Positions 8,028-18,022 of a DNA stretch of 64,000 bases are shown one piece after another (the first letter of the stretch is position 1; each line of letters starts with the position of its first letter). Where the stretch lies: contig NZ_NRRD01000007.1 of assembly GCF_020023995.1 (NCBI RefSeq), positions 1 through 64,000 of the forward strand. The letters run 5' to 3'. The stretch is from Rhodobacter sp. TJ_12 (GTDB taxonomy: Bacteria; Pseudomonadota; Alphaproteobacteria; Rhodobacterales; Rhodobacteraceae). The notes under the pieces were generated by a model. It saw nothing but the letters and a program-made list of their open reading frames with translations, was not told where the DNA came from and did not search any database. The translations under genes were made by a program, and so were the position numbers.

Positions 8028-9962
8028 TCAGGCCCGGCTGCGCGCGGGCGGCGCGATCATGGCGGGGTCGATCAGATCCAGCGCCTCAAGCCGACGGCGC
8101 GCCTGATCGCGCTGGCTCGAGGGATAGGCGGCCAGTGGCGGCAGACCGCCCGCCAAGGCAAACAGCATGATATCGCGCGCAATCGGCGCGGCGGTGGACG
8201 AGCCGCCCCCGCCATGTTCGACAATCAGCGAAACCGCATATTTCGGATTTTCGACCGGCGCGTAGCAGACGAACAGCGCATGGTCGCGTTGCTCCCACGG
8301 CACGGCATTGTTGTTCACCACGGCCGAGCGCACCTGCGATGTGCCCGTCTTGCCTGCCATCTGCCATTCGGCGCCGACGATCTTGGACCGCCCCGCCGTG
8401 CCATGCGCCCCGTTGACCACCGCCCACATGCCTTTTTGAGCCAGTGCCAGATGCGCCGGGTCAAGGTCCAGATCGGGGGCTTCGGCCACCGGCACCTCGA
8501 CCCCGTCACGCGCGCGCACCAGCCGGGGCACGATCGCCCGACCCGAGGCGATCCGCGCGGTCATCACCGCAAGCTGCACCGGCGAGGCCAGCACATAGCC
8601 TTGCCCGATCGAGGCGTTGATCGTGTCGCCAATCAGCCAATCCTTCCCGTAGCGCGAGAATTTCCAGTCTTTTGTCGGGGCATTGCCTTCGGCCACCGCC
8701 GACATCGGCAGATCATGACGCACACCGATGCCAAGCTTGCGCGCCATGGCCGAGATCGCCTCAATCCCGACTTTTTGCGAAATCTCATAGTAGAACACGT
8801 CGCAGCTTTGTTCGAGACTTTGCCACGCATTCAGCCGCCCATGGCCCGCGCGTTTCCAGCAATTGAACCGCCGCCCGCCATATTCGACATAGCCCGGGCA
8901 GCGCACGGTTTCCTCGGGCGTGATGACCCCGGCATCAAGCGCGGCAAGCAACGTCACCATCTTGAAGGTCGATCCCGGCGGGTAAAGGCCCTGCACCGTC
9001 TTGTCGGCCAAGGGGCGGTGGTCATCTTCCATCAGCGCCCTGTAATCAGCCGTGGAAATCCCGCGCACAAAGAGGTTGGGGTCAAAGGACGGGGCCGAGG
9101 AAATCGCCAGCACATCGCCATTCGTGATATCCATCACCACGGCGGCGGCGCTTTCTTCGCCCAGCCGGGCCAGCGCAAAATTTTGCAACCTTGTGTCGAG
9201 GGTCAGTTGCAGCGCGGTCCCCGGCTCGCCCTCGCGGCGGCCCAATTCGCGCATTTCCCGCCCGCCTGAATTGACCTCGACCCGGCGTTGCCCCGCGGTG
9301 CCGCGCAGATCGTCTTCGAGCTTGGCCTCCACCCCGGATTTACCCAATTGGAAGCGCGGAATGCGCAGCAGCGGATCGGGGTTTTCCAGTTTCGACAGGT
9401 CGTAATCCGAGACCGGCCCGACATAGCCCACCACATGGGCGAAATCGGGCCCATGGGGGTAGAAGCGCGACAGCCCCACCTCGGGCGTGACCCCGGCCAG
9501 GGCGGGGGCATTCACCGCAACGCGGGAAAATTCCTCCCAGCTCAACCGGTCGGCCAAAGTGATCGGCGCATTGGGGGGGCGGCGGCGCAACTCGTCCAAA
9601 AGCTCTTCGGCTTCTTCATCCGTGATTGGGATCAACCGGCGCAGATCGGCCAGTTCGCGTTCCACGTCTTCGGCGTCTTCGCGCGTCATGGTCACGCGGT
9701 AATTTTGTTCATTGCCAGCCAAAAGCACGCCATTGCGGTCATAGATCAGCCCGCGCGCCGGGGGGATCAGCCGGATCTTGACCGAGTTGCCCTCGGCCAG
9801 CATCCGGTATTCATCGGCCTGTTCCAATTGCATATGCCGCATCCGCAGGCCCAAAGTGGCGACCACGGCGGCTTGGGCAGCGCCCAGCATCAGCCCGCGC
9901 CGGGTGATTGTGGTGCGGCTGGCCTGTGCGCTGGCGGTGTTGCGGCGGCGAAGTCCCTTCAT
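8028..9962 (-). CDS. mrdA: Penicillin-binding protein 2, elongasome transpeptidase
   Basis: PBP2 cross-links peptidoglycan with RodA and MreC. The product has 644 residues, with a basic N-terminus and one membrane anchor at about residues 22-42. The non-catalytic pedestal begins around PPARGLIYDRNG. Transpeptidase motifs are STFK (Ser331), SCD (Ser386) and KTGTS near residue 525. The ATG at 9962 begins MKGLRRRNTASAQ, and an alanine/arginine-rich C-terminal tail follows the catalytic domain. It is 12 bases downstream of mreD and ten upstream of rodA. Confidence 0.97.
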   Translation of the reverse strand: MKGLRRRNTASAQASRTTITRRGLMLGAAQAAVVATLGLRMRHMQLEQADEYRMLAEGNSVKIRLIPPARGLIYDRNGVLLAGNEQNYRVTMTREDAEDVERELADLRRLIPITDEEAEELLDELRRRPPNAPITLADRLSWEEFSRVAVNAPALAGVTPEVGLSRFYPHGPDFAHVVGYVGPVSDYDLSKLENPDPLLRIPRFQLGKSGVEAKLEDDLRGTAGQRRVEVNSGGREMRELGRREGEPGTALQLTLDTRLQNFALARLGEESAAAVVMDITNGDVLAISSAPSFDPNLFVRGISTADYRALMEDDHRPLADKTVQGLYPPGSTFKMVTLLAALDAGVITPEETVRCPGYVEYGGRRFNCWKRAGHGRLNAWQSLEQSCDVFYYEISQKVGIEAISAMARKLGIGVRHDLPMSAVAEGNAPTKDWKFSRYGKDWLIGDTINASIGQGYVLASPVQLAVMTARIASGRAIVPRLVRARDGVEVPVAEAPDLDLDPAHLALAQKGMWAVVNGAHGTAGRSKIVGAEWQMAGKTGTSQVRSAVVNNNAVPWEQRDHALFVCYAPVENPKYAVSLIVEHGGGGSSTAAPIARDIMLFALAGGLPPLAAYPSSQRDQARRRLEALDLIDPAMIAPPARSRA

Positions 9963-9974
9963 CTTGCCCCCCCC

Positions 9975-10514
9975 TCAGATCGGTCGGCCGAAATCATCCA
10001 CCTCGCCGGTGGCGGGACGGCGCAGCCCAAAGGCCAGCGCCGACAACGCCACAACGAAGGGATAGGCGACAAGCGTCATCAGCATGCGCAGCAATTCGCG
10101 CCCCAGCGGCGGTTGATCGACCATGAGAAGGCCAAGGATAAACCGATCCAGCACCTGCATGGCAACCATGACGCCGCCCACCAGCAACATTTCCAGCGCG
10201 AATGGCAAATCGCGCGAGCCTTCTTCGCGCGCGCGCAGAAACTCGGTGCCCAACAGCACGATCAGCGGCCAAAGCCCGATCGGGCGCCACAGCATCAGAT
10301 CTTCCAGCAGAAAAACGGCGACGATCAGCACCGCAGGCAGGTAATCGGGGCGCCGCATCACCCAGGCGATGGTCAGCGCCAGCGTCAGATCGGGCCCCGG
10401 AATCCCGGTCGAGACCGGGTTGATCGGCAAAAGCCGCAAAAACAGCAACAGCAGCACAAGGCCAAGGTAAAGCGCCATATGCCCCAGTCGGCGGGAGGTC
10501 AGCGGATCAATCAT
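9975..10514 (-). CDS. mreD: Rod-shape determining protein MreD
   Basis: This 179-residue integral membrane protein has five or six hydrophobic segments (ALYLGLVLLLLFLRLLP, PAVLIVAVFLLEDLM, LWPLIVLLG, LEMLLVGGVMVAM, YPFVVALSALAFGL). MreD is the small membrane partner of MreC in the elongasome. The ATG at 10514 (MIDPLTSRRLGH) lies eight bases inside the end of mreC, indicating coupling. A longer upstream frame overlaps mreC with no family character. Size and position fit alphaproteobacterial MreD, although the sequence itself is weakly conserved. Confidence 0.93.
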   Translation of the reverse strand: MIDPLTSRRLGHMALYLGLVLLLLFLRLLPINPVSTGIPGPDLTLALTIAWVMRRPDYLPAVLIVAVFLLEDLMLWRPIGLWPLIVLLGTEFLRAREEGSRDLPFALEMLLVGGVMVAMQVLDRFILGLLMVDQPPLGRELLRMLMTLVAYPFVVALSALAFGLRRPATGEVDDFGRPI

Positions 10515-11403
10515 CGCGGTCCTCCGCCCGGAACTCGGTCTGCGGCGGGCGCGGCGGGGCGACCAGCGGCCCGACATCGGTGATCTGTTCGACCGGGTGG
10601 GAACGCAGCACACGCAGGAAATCCAGCCGCTCGTAATCCGCCGCCAGCATCACCCGCAACCGCCGATCCTGCCCCTGCACGACTTGGCCCACCAAAAGCC
10701 CCGCCGGGAACACGCCGCCATCGCCCGAACTCACCACCCGGTCGCCCGGCCGCACAAGATCGGCGTTTTCGAGAAAATCGAGCGGCGGCAGCATCGAATT
10801 GTCACCCGTCAGCATCGCGCGCTGCCCCGAGGGCTGGATCGTCACCGGCACGCGCGAGGCGGTATCGGTCAGCAGCACCACCCGGCTGGTGGATTTGCCC
10901 ACCCCCGAAATGCGGCCCACAAGACCCAGCCCGTCCATGGTTGCCCAGCCATCGACAACGCCATCGCGCGCGCCAACATTCAGCAGCACCGATTGCCGGA
11001 ACGGCGAGCCGCTATCGGCCAGCACGACCCCCGAAACCGAGGTCAGCTTGGGGTCAAGCCGCACCTGGTTTTGCGCCAAAAGCTTGGCGTTTTGCTGCTC
11101 AAGCTGCACGGCGGCCTCTTTCCAGGCCTTCATCTGCTGCAATTCGCGGCGCAGTTCTTGGTTTTGTTCGTAGATCCGGGCGTAGCTTTGAAAACCTTCG
11201 ACCATGCCCAGCGCCTTGGTCACCGGCACCATGGCCCAATCGAAGGTCGGCACGAAGCGATCGATAAAGGCGGCGCGCAGCCGTTCCACCCGCACGCTGT
11301 CGATCCGCCACGCCAAGAATGTGACGGCCAGCAAAAGCGCCAGCACCGCAATCAGGATGCGGCGCAACGGTCCGGCATAATCTTCGTCACGGTCTTTCGC
11401 CAC
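10507..11403 (-). CDS. mreC: Rod-shape determining protein MreC
   Basis: MreC (298 residues) is a bitopic periplasmic scaffold of the elongasome. A membrane helix at about residues 14-31 (LIAVLALLLAVTFLAW) is followed by a coiled coil (residues about 75-115, rich in Q/E/L), then the beta-domain with VVLADSGSPFRQSVLLNVG and RVVLLTDTASRVPV. The gene starts 42 bases downstream of mreB and overlaps mreD by eight bases. The acidic C-terminal tail (FRAEDRDD) is short, without the long proline-rich extension some alphaproteobacteria carry. Confidence 0.95.
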   Translation of the reverse strand: MAKDRDEDYAGPLRRILIAVLALLLAVTFLAWRIDSVRVERLRAAFIDRFVPTFDWAMVPVTKALGMVEGFQSYARIYEQNQELRRELQQMKAWKEAAVQLEQQNAKLLAQNQVRLDPKLTSVSGVVLADSGSPFRQSVLLNVGARDGVVDGWATMDGLGLVGRISGVGKSTSRVVLLTDTASRVPVTIQPSGQRAMLTGDNSMLPPLDFLENADLVRPGDRVVSSGDGGVFPAGLLVGQVVQGQDRRLRVMLAADYERLDFLRVLRSHPVEQITDVGPLVAPPRPPQTEFRAEDRDD

Positions 11404-11445
11404 GAAACCCTCCGCTCACGGCTCGGCAACTGGCGCGGGCGCGCT

Positions 11446-12621
<1,176 letters not shown>

Positions 12622-12721
12622 TTATTCAACGCATTAATGGCGCTAAATCCGTAAAATCGCGCTGTGACTTTCAGTTTTGCAACATCTCACGAATTCGTGC
12701 GCGAAATCGACCTTAGTCATG

Positions 12722-12746
12722 AAAAAGGCGCCCCGTCTGGGGCGCC
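12722..12746 (-). terminator. Intrinsic terminator of leuA
   Basis: Read on the minus strand, an 8-bp perfect GC stem (GGCGCCCC / GGGGCGCC, loop AGAC) is followed directly by TTTTT. It begins about 20 bases after the leuA stop codon and separates leuA from the mreB operon promoter region. Confidence 0.9.
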
Positions 12747-12766
12747 CTTGTCTGTTCTCAGCCAGA

Positions 12767-14326
<1,560 letters not shown>

Positions 14327-14375
14327 GGTCTGGGTCTCGGTCTGTCGGATTTGCTGTGTCTTAGCCTTGCTTGGT

Positions 14376-14457
14376 CCCGAATGCCAGCGTCTCGCCTGTT
14401 ATTCGGGGGTGGGCGCTGGCACTCTCTGAGCGGTCGCGCCCAAGGGCACGCTCAGAG
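14376..14457 (-). promoter_or_regulatory. Candidate leuA attenuator: alternative RNA hairpins
   Basis: Three perfect stems are seen in the transcript between the leader ORF and leuA. Stem A pairs 14449-14457 with 14424-14432 (9 bp) and its 5' arm contains the last Leu codon and stop of the leader. Stem B pairs 14414-14421 with 14382-14389 (8 bp). Stem C pairs 14401-14407 with 14376-14382 (7 bp). B and C cross each other, so they should be mutually exclusive. None is followed by a U tract, so control could be translational or Rho-linked. Function is inferred. Confidence 0.5.
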
Positions 14458-14544
14458 CAGGCTCAGAAGAAGCAGACCGGACACGGGAAAAAGGGGCGTA
14501 ACCGCCCCGGTCGTGCAAGCCAAGCTGATCGGCATCCGTGTCAT
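14452..14544 (-). CDS. leuL: Candidate leucine leader peptide LeuL
   Basis: A 30-codon ORF upstream of leuA starts ATG at 14544 (MTRMPISLAC) and ends GLLLLSLL then TGA. That puts six leucines in the last eight residues, using CTG, CTT, CTT, CTG, CTG and CTC codons. Leucine-codon runs just before a stop and a hairpin are the hallmark of ribosome-mediated leu attenuators. No good Shine-Dalgarno precedes ATG 14544 or ATG 14535. A shorter reading from GTG 14484, after the terminator-like hairpin at 14488-14508, would keep all the leucines. The start is therefore uncertain, but the leucine run is directly visible. Confidence 0.55.
   Translation of the reverse strand: MTRMPISLACTTGAVTPLFPVSGLLLLSLL
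14488..14508 (-). terminator. Intrinsic terminator hairpin downstream of the histidine kinase gene
   Basis: On the minus strand GGGGCG-GTTA-CGCCCC is followed by TTTTT. It lies about 87 bases beyond the kinase stop codon and is the natural terminator of that gene. It also falls inside the longer reading of the leucine leader ORF, so either the leuA transcript starts after it or the hairpin is part of the leader mechanism. Confidence 0.75.
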
Positions 14545-14594
14545 GGCGCAACTATGCCGGGGGTGGGGGCAAATGAAAACCCCCAAAAACCGGC

Positions 14595-16082
14595 TCAGGC
14601 GGAATAGCGCAGCCCCGGAAACAGGTCTTGCGGGCGCCGCTCGACGGGCTCGGGCTCGACCGTGGCGCCAGCCGAGGCCGCAGGGGCGGTCTTGGTGGCC
14701 GGGCGCGCACCGGGCAGAGAGATTGAGGGCACCGAGGCCGAGGGCGGCACATTGGCGTTCATCTCGGCAGCGGTATCGTCAAGTGCCCCATTGGCTGCGG
14801 CAATCGGCAGCAGCAAATGCATCGAGGTGCCTTCGTCAGACGAATTGATCGACAAGGTGCCACCCGATTGGCGCACGAACCCCTCGACCATGCTGAGCCC
14901 CAGACCGGAGCCTTGCCCCACCCCTTTGGTGGTGAAAAACGGTTCGGTCACGCGGCGCAAAATTTCGGGCGGGATGCCAGTGCCGGTATCGGCTACCGTA
15001 ACCTCGGCATAATCGCCTGCCGCCAGCACCGTGCCATCGGCTTGCGGATCTTCGGTAAACAGATGCACCGGGCGCGCCGTCACCGTCAGCGCGCCGCCTT
15101 CGGGCATCGCATCGCGGGCGTTCACCACAAGGTTGACCAGCGCGGTGATGAACTGGCTTTCATCCAGCGCCACCCAAAGCGGATCACGCGGCGCTTCAAA
15201 GGTTTGGGTGATGCGCGCGGGCAAAAGCCGCCGGGTCAGCAGTTCAAGCTGTTCCAGCAATGCCCCCACGTCGCGCCGCGCCACCTGCATAGGCGAGCGG
15301 CGGGCATAGGCCAAAAGCTGTTGCACAAGATCGGCGGCTCGCGCTGCCGCCATGCGCGCCTCGGTTACCGCGGCTTGCCGCTCGGCCTCGGTTTCGAGGC
15401 CCTCGTAAAGGTCAAGGTTGCCGATCACCGCGGTCAGGATATTGTTGAAATCATGGGCGACGCCGCCTGCCAACTGGCCGATGGCTTCCATCTTTTGCGC
15501 CTGCACAGAGCGTTGTGCGGCGCGTTCCGCCTCAACCCGGATGCGCCGGTTGGTGAACATCGTCACCGCAAAATAGACCCAAAGCCCGCCCCCGGTCACG
15601 GCCACGCCGATCTGCGCGCTCAGCGAGTCGATCTTGAGCAGAGTTTCATATAGAATCCAGGCGATGGCCGCACCGATGACACCGATTTCGCCCAACAGGA
15701 TTGTCAGCACCCGGTCGGCCCGGTGGATCAAGAAGACCAAGATCGCGCCGATCCCCGCCGCCCCGCCGATCCGCAGCGCCGGATCTTCTTGCACGATCAT
15801 CCAGGCTGGCAGCCAGATGAACCCCGCCACAAGTGCCCAGAAGGTGGCGCCGCTGATGATCACTTCACGCCGCGAACAGCTGTCGCCACGGGTGCGCATG
15901 TAACCGAAATGTATCAGGTGCAGGACCAGAAGCCCCGCCATCCAATAGAGTGACATTGGAGAGCCGGTGTAGAGTGTGAGCGAGACGCCGCCGAGAATGA
16001 TCAACCCGAACCGGAACGCCGCATCGATCTTGCGCCCGTATTCCAGATCTAATAGCCGATCGACTTCCTTGCGGTAGTCCAT
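14595..16082 (-). CDS. Membrane-bound sensor histidine kinase (orphan)
   Basis: About 495 residues from ATG 16082 (MDYRKEVDRLLD, preceded by AGAAGAGAT). Six hydrophobic segments between residues 22 and 175 form an integral-membrane sensor without a large periplasmic domain. The phospho-acceptor is His210 in GGVAHDFNNIL, followed by the N box (LVNLVVNARDAMPEGG), the G1 region (VADTGTGIPPE) and the G2 region (GQGSGLGLSMVEGF). The last about 80 residues are a Pro/Ala/Ser-rich tail ending FPGLRYSA rather than a receiver domain. No response regulator gene is adjacent, so the partner and signal are unknown. Confidence 0.88.
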   Translation of the reverse strand: MDYRKEVDRLLDLEYGRKIDAAFRFGLIILGGVSLTLYTGSPMSLYWMAGLLVLHLIHFGYMRTRGDSCSRREVIISGATFWALVAGFIWLPAWMIVQEDPALRIGGAAGIGAILVFLIHRADRVLTILLGEIGVIGAAIAWILYETLLKIDSLSAQIGVAVTGGGLWVYFAVTMFTNRRIRVEAERAAQRSVQAQKMEAIGQLAGGVAHDFNNILTAVIGNLDLYEGLETEAERQAAVTEARMAAARAADLVQQLLAYARRSPMQVARRDVGALLEQLELLTRRLLPARITQTFEAPRDPLWVALDESQFITALVNLVVNARDAMPEGGALTVTARPVHLFTEDPQADGTVLAAGDYAEVTVADTGTGIPPEILRRVTEPFFTTKGVGQGSGLGLSMVEGFVRQSGGTLSINSSDEGTSMHLLLPIAAANGALDDTAAEMNANVPPSASVPSISLPGARPATKTAPAASAGATVEPEPVERRPQDLFPGLRYSA

Positions 16083-16425
16083 GGCGATCTCTTCTTCGTG
16101 CTGCCTACTCAATTTACCACCGAACCTAATCCCGTGGGGTGAGCGACAGAGCCAAGCGACCGATTCCGTTAACCGATTCCTTTGGCGTCTATCGTTACCT
16201 ACCTCACCCCTTACTCTACTGCTAGTTCCTTAACACTTGGTCACCCACAACCGGGAGTTGGCCTTTGCGGTAAGTTTCCGTGGCCAGCCCATGGCAAAAA
16301 TGCGGCGAAGCGCCTTATTTTGTAGGGCGCGCGAAAACCGGGTCAAGGCGAGTTCTTAGAAACGTCCAAAACTGCCGTCAGCCGCCACCGCGGCGGGGTG
16401 CCGCAGCGCGGTGGCGCGAAATTAA
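16083..16425. other. Non-coding stretch between the MORN gene and the kinase gene
   Basis: This 343-base gap separates two minus-strand genes and is less GC-rich than its surroundings. It should hold the kinase promoter. A short direct repeat, CCGATTCC, occurs at about 16170 and 16183, flanking a GTTAAC. No tRNA, small ORF with a good ribosome site, or recognisable operator was found. An inverted repeat near its low-coordinate end is listed separately. Confidence 0.6.
16383..16416 (-). terminator. Hairpin downstream of the MORN-repeat gene
   Basis: A 10-bp perfect stem pairs 16383-16392 with 16407-16416 (CGCCACCGCG / CGCGGTGGCG), with a 14-base loop, about ten bases after the MORN gene stop. 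On the minus strand it is followed only by a weak TTTT about 10 bases later. It is probably a terminator or mRNA 3'-end stabiliser. Confidence 0.55.
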
Positions 16426-17874
16426 TCACTTGTCGTCAGGGGGTTCTGTCACGGTAGTGTCATCTGGGCCGGGCGGCAGCGGCTTGGCGGGTTCGGCGAG
16501 CTGGTCTTCTTCCCAGATGCCCCCCTCGACCACGCCCGAGGCATAGCGCATCACGCCCTTGCCCTGACGGCGGCCCCGCACAAACATGCCTTCATAGACA
16601 TCGCCATTGGCATAGGTCGCCTTGCCCGGCCCGTCGATTTCGCCGTTGACCCATGCGCCCTCGTAGGTGAAGCCATCGGGCATCACCAATTTGCCATAGC
16701 CTTCGCGCTGGCCGGCCACAAACTCGCCGGTATAGATGGTGCCATCGGGGTGGATCGCCGTGCCTTCGCCTTGGCGCTGACCATCGGCCCAGTCCCCTTC
16801 ATAGGTGTAGCCGTCGGGATAGGTCATCTTGCCTTGGCCATGTTGGCGCGCGGCCAGAAAATCGCCCTCATAGACCAGCCCATTGGCGTAGCGCGCCAGC
16901 CCGCGCCCTTCGATCACGCCGCCAACCCAGTCCCCTTCATAGGTGGCGCCGTCGGGATAGGCGATCCGGCCTTTGCCTTCGGGCATATCGTTCTTGAACG
17001 CGCCCTCGTAGATAGAGCCGTCGGGAAATTCGGCCCGCCCCATGCCTTCGATCCGGCCCTCGACCCATTCGCCGGTGTACACATAGCCATCGGCCCCGCG
17101 AAACGTGCCCTGCCCATTGGGTTTATCGAGCGCGAAATTGCCGGTGTAGCTGTCGCCATTGGCATAGGCGACCTTGCCCGCGCCCGAGCGTTGCCCCGCC
17201 AACATGCCGCCTTCATAGCGGTCGCCATTGGGTTGGATCAGGACGCCTTGCCCCTCCATCCGGCCCGCGACCCAGTCGCCTTCATAAATCACGCCATTGG
17301 CGAGCGTCAGTTTGCCCCTGCCATGGCGCTGGCCGGCGGCCATCTCGCCCACATATTCGGCGCCGTCGGGGTAGGTGATCTGCCCGGTGCCGGACTTCAC
17401 CCCCTGCACCCAACTGCCTTCATAGCGATAGCCATCCGGCCCGGTCAGCACGCCTTGCCCATCATGAAGCGCGTTGACGAACTGGCCGGTATAGGTGGTG
17501 CCATTGGCGTAATGCGCAACGCCCGTGCCGGTGATCGCGCCCGCGACCCAATCGCCTTCATAGGTGCCACCATCGGCAAAAGTGATCTTGCCTTGGCCAT
17601 CGGGTTTGCCGCGCGCAAACTGGCCTTCGTAGATCGACCCATCGGGAAAGCGGGCCCGGCCTTGACCGGCAATCTCGCCCATGCGCCATTCGCCCTCGTA
17701 TTCATAGCCCGAGGGGAGGCGGTATTTCCCGAATCCGTCCTGCTTGCCATCGCGGAACGTGCCCTCGTAGATGCCGCCATCATCATATTGCTTGGTGATG
17801 ACCTCTTGTGCATGGGCTGGCGCCACGGCCAGCGCCATGGCCAGTGCCAGCCCGAAACGACCTGCCTGTTTCAT
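16426..17874 (-). CDS. Exported MORN-repeat protein
   Basis: This encodes 482 residues from ATG 17874 with a Sec-type signal peptide (MKQAGRFGLALAMALAVAP, cleavage near AHA-QE). The mature protein is almost entirely MORN repeats. About 18 copies of a 23-residue unit of the type DGxxYEGxWxxGxxxGxGxxxY begin near residue 34 and run to about residue 455. A short acidic/proline tail ends in EPPDDK. MORN repeats form elongated beta-hairpin rods that bind lipids or proteins. No enzymatic domain is attached. Its role in the envelope is unknown. It is monocistronic between nadE (divergent) and the kinase gene. Confidence 0.85.
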   Translation of the reverse strand: MKQAGRFGLALAMALAVAPAHAQEVITKQYDDGGIYEGTFRDGKQDGFGKYRLPSGYEYEGEWRMGEIAGQGRARFPDGSIYEGQFARGKPDGQGKITFADGGTYEGDWVAGAITGTGVAHYANGTTYTGQFVNALHDGQGVLTGPDGYRYEGSWVQGVKSGTGQITYPDGAEYVGEMAAGQRHGRGKLTLANGVIYEGDWVAGRMEGQGVLIQPNGDRYEGGMLAGQRSGAGKVAYANGDSYTGNFALDKPNGQGTFRGADGYVYTGEWVEGRIEGMGRAEFPDGSIYEGAFKNDMPEGKGRIAYPDGATYEGDWVGGVIEGRGLARYANGLVYEGDFLAARQHGQGKMTYPDGYTYEGDWADGQRQGEGTAIHPDGTIYTGEFVAGQREGYGKLVMPDGFTYEGAWVNGEIDGPGKATYANGDVYEGMFVRGRRQGKGVMRYASGVVEGGIWEEDQLAEPAKPLPPGPDDTTVTEPPDDK

Positions 17875-18022
17875 GGTGGTTCCCTGACTCGATTGCTTGG
17901 CGTGAAGCCTAGTGCGCGGGCGGATCGGAAACAAGCGCGCCTAGGCGGGGGTGATCGGGCTGGCAAGGCTTTCCTCTGCCGCGCGGGGCGGCTACATGAA
18001 GACAAACCAACCCGGGATGCCC

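Noticed and set aside
7587-9269. 560-codon plus-strand frame opposite mrdA and rodA
   Set aside because: High GC leaves antisense frames open. The His/Arg/Gly-rich translation is typical shadow coding, and the minus strand encodes clear PBP2 and RodA.
16170-16200. CtrA-type motif near the kinase promoter
   Set aside because: GTTAAC and TTAAGG occur but not as TTAA-N7-TTAA, so no CtrA site is claimed.
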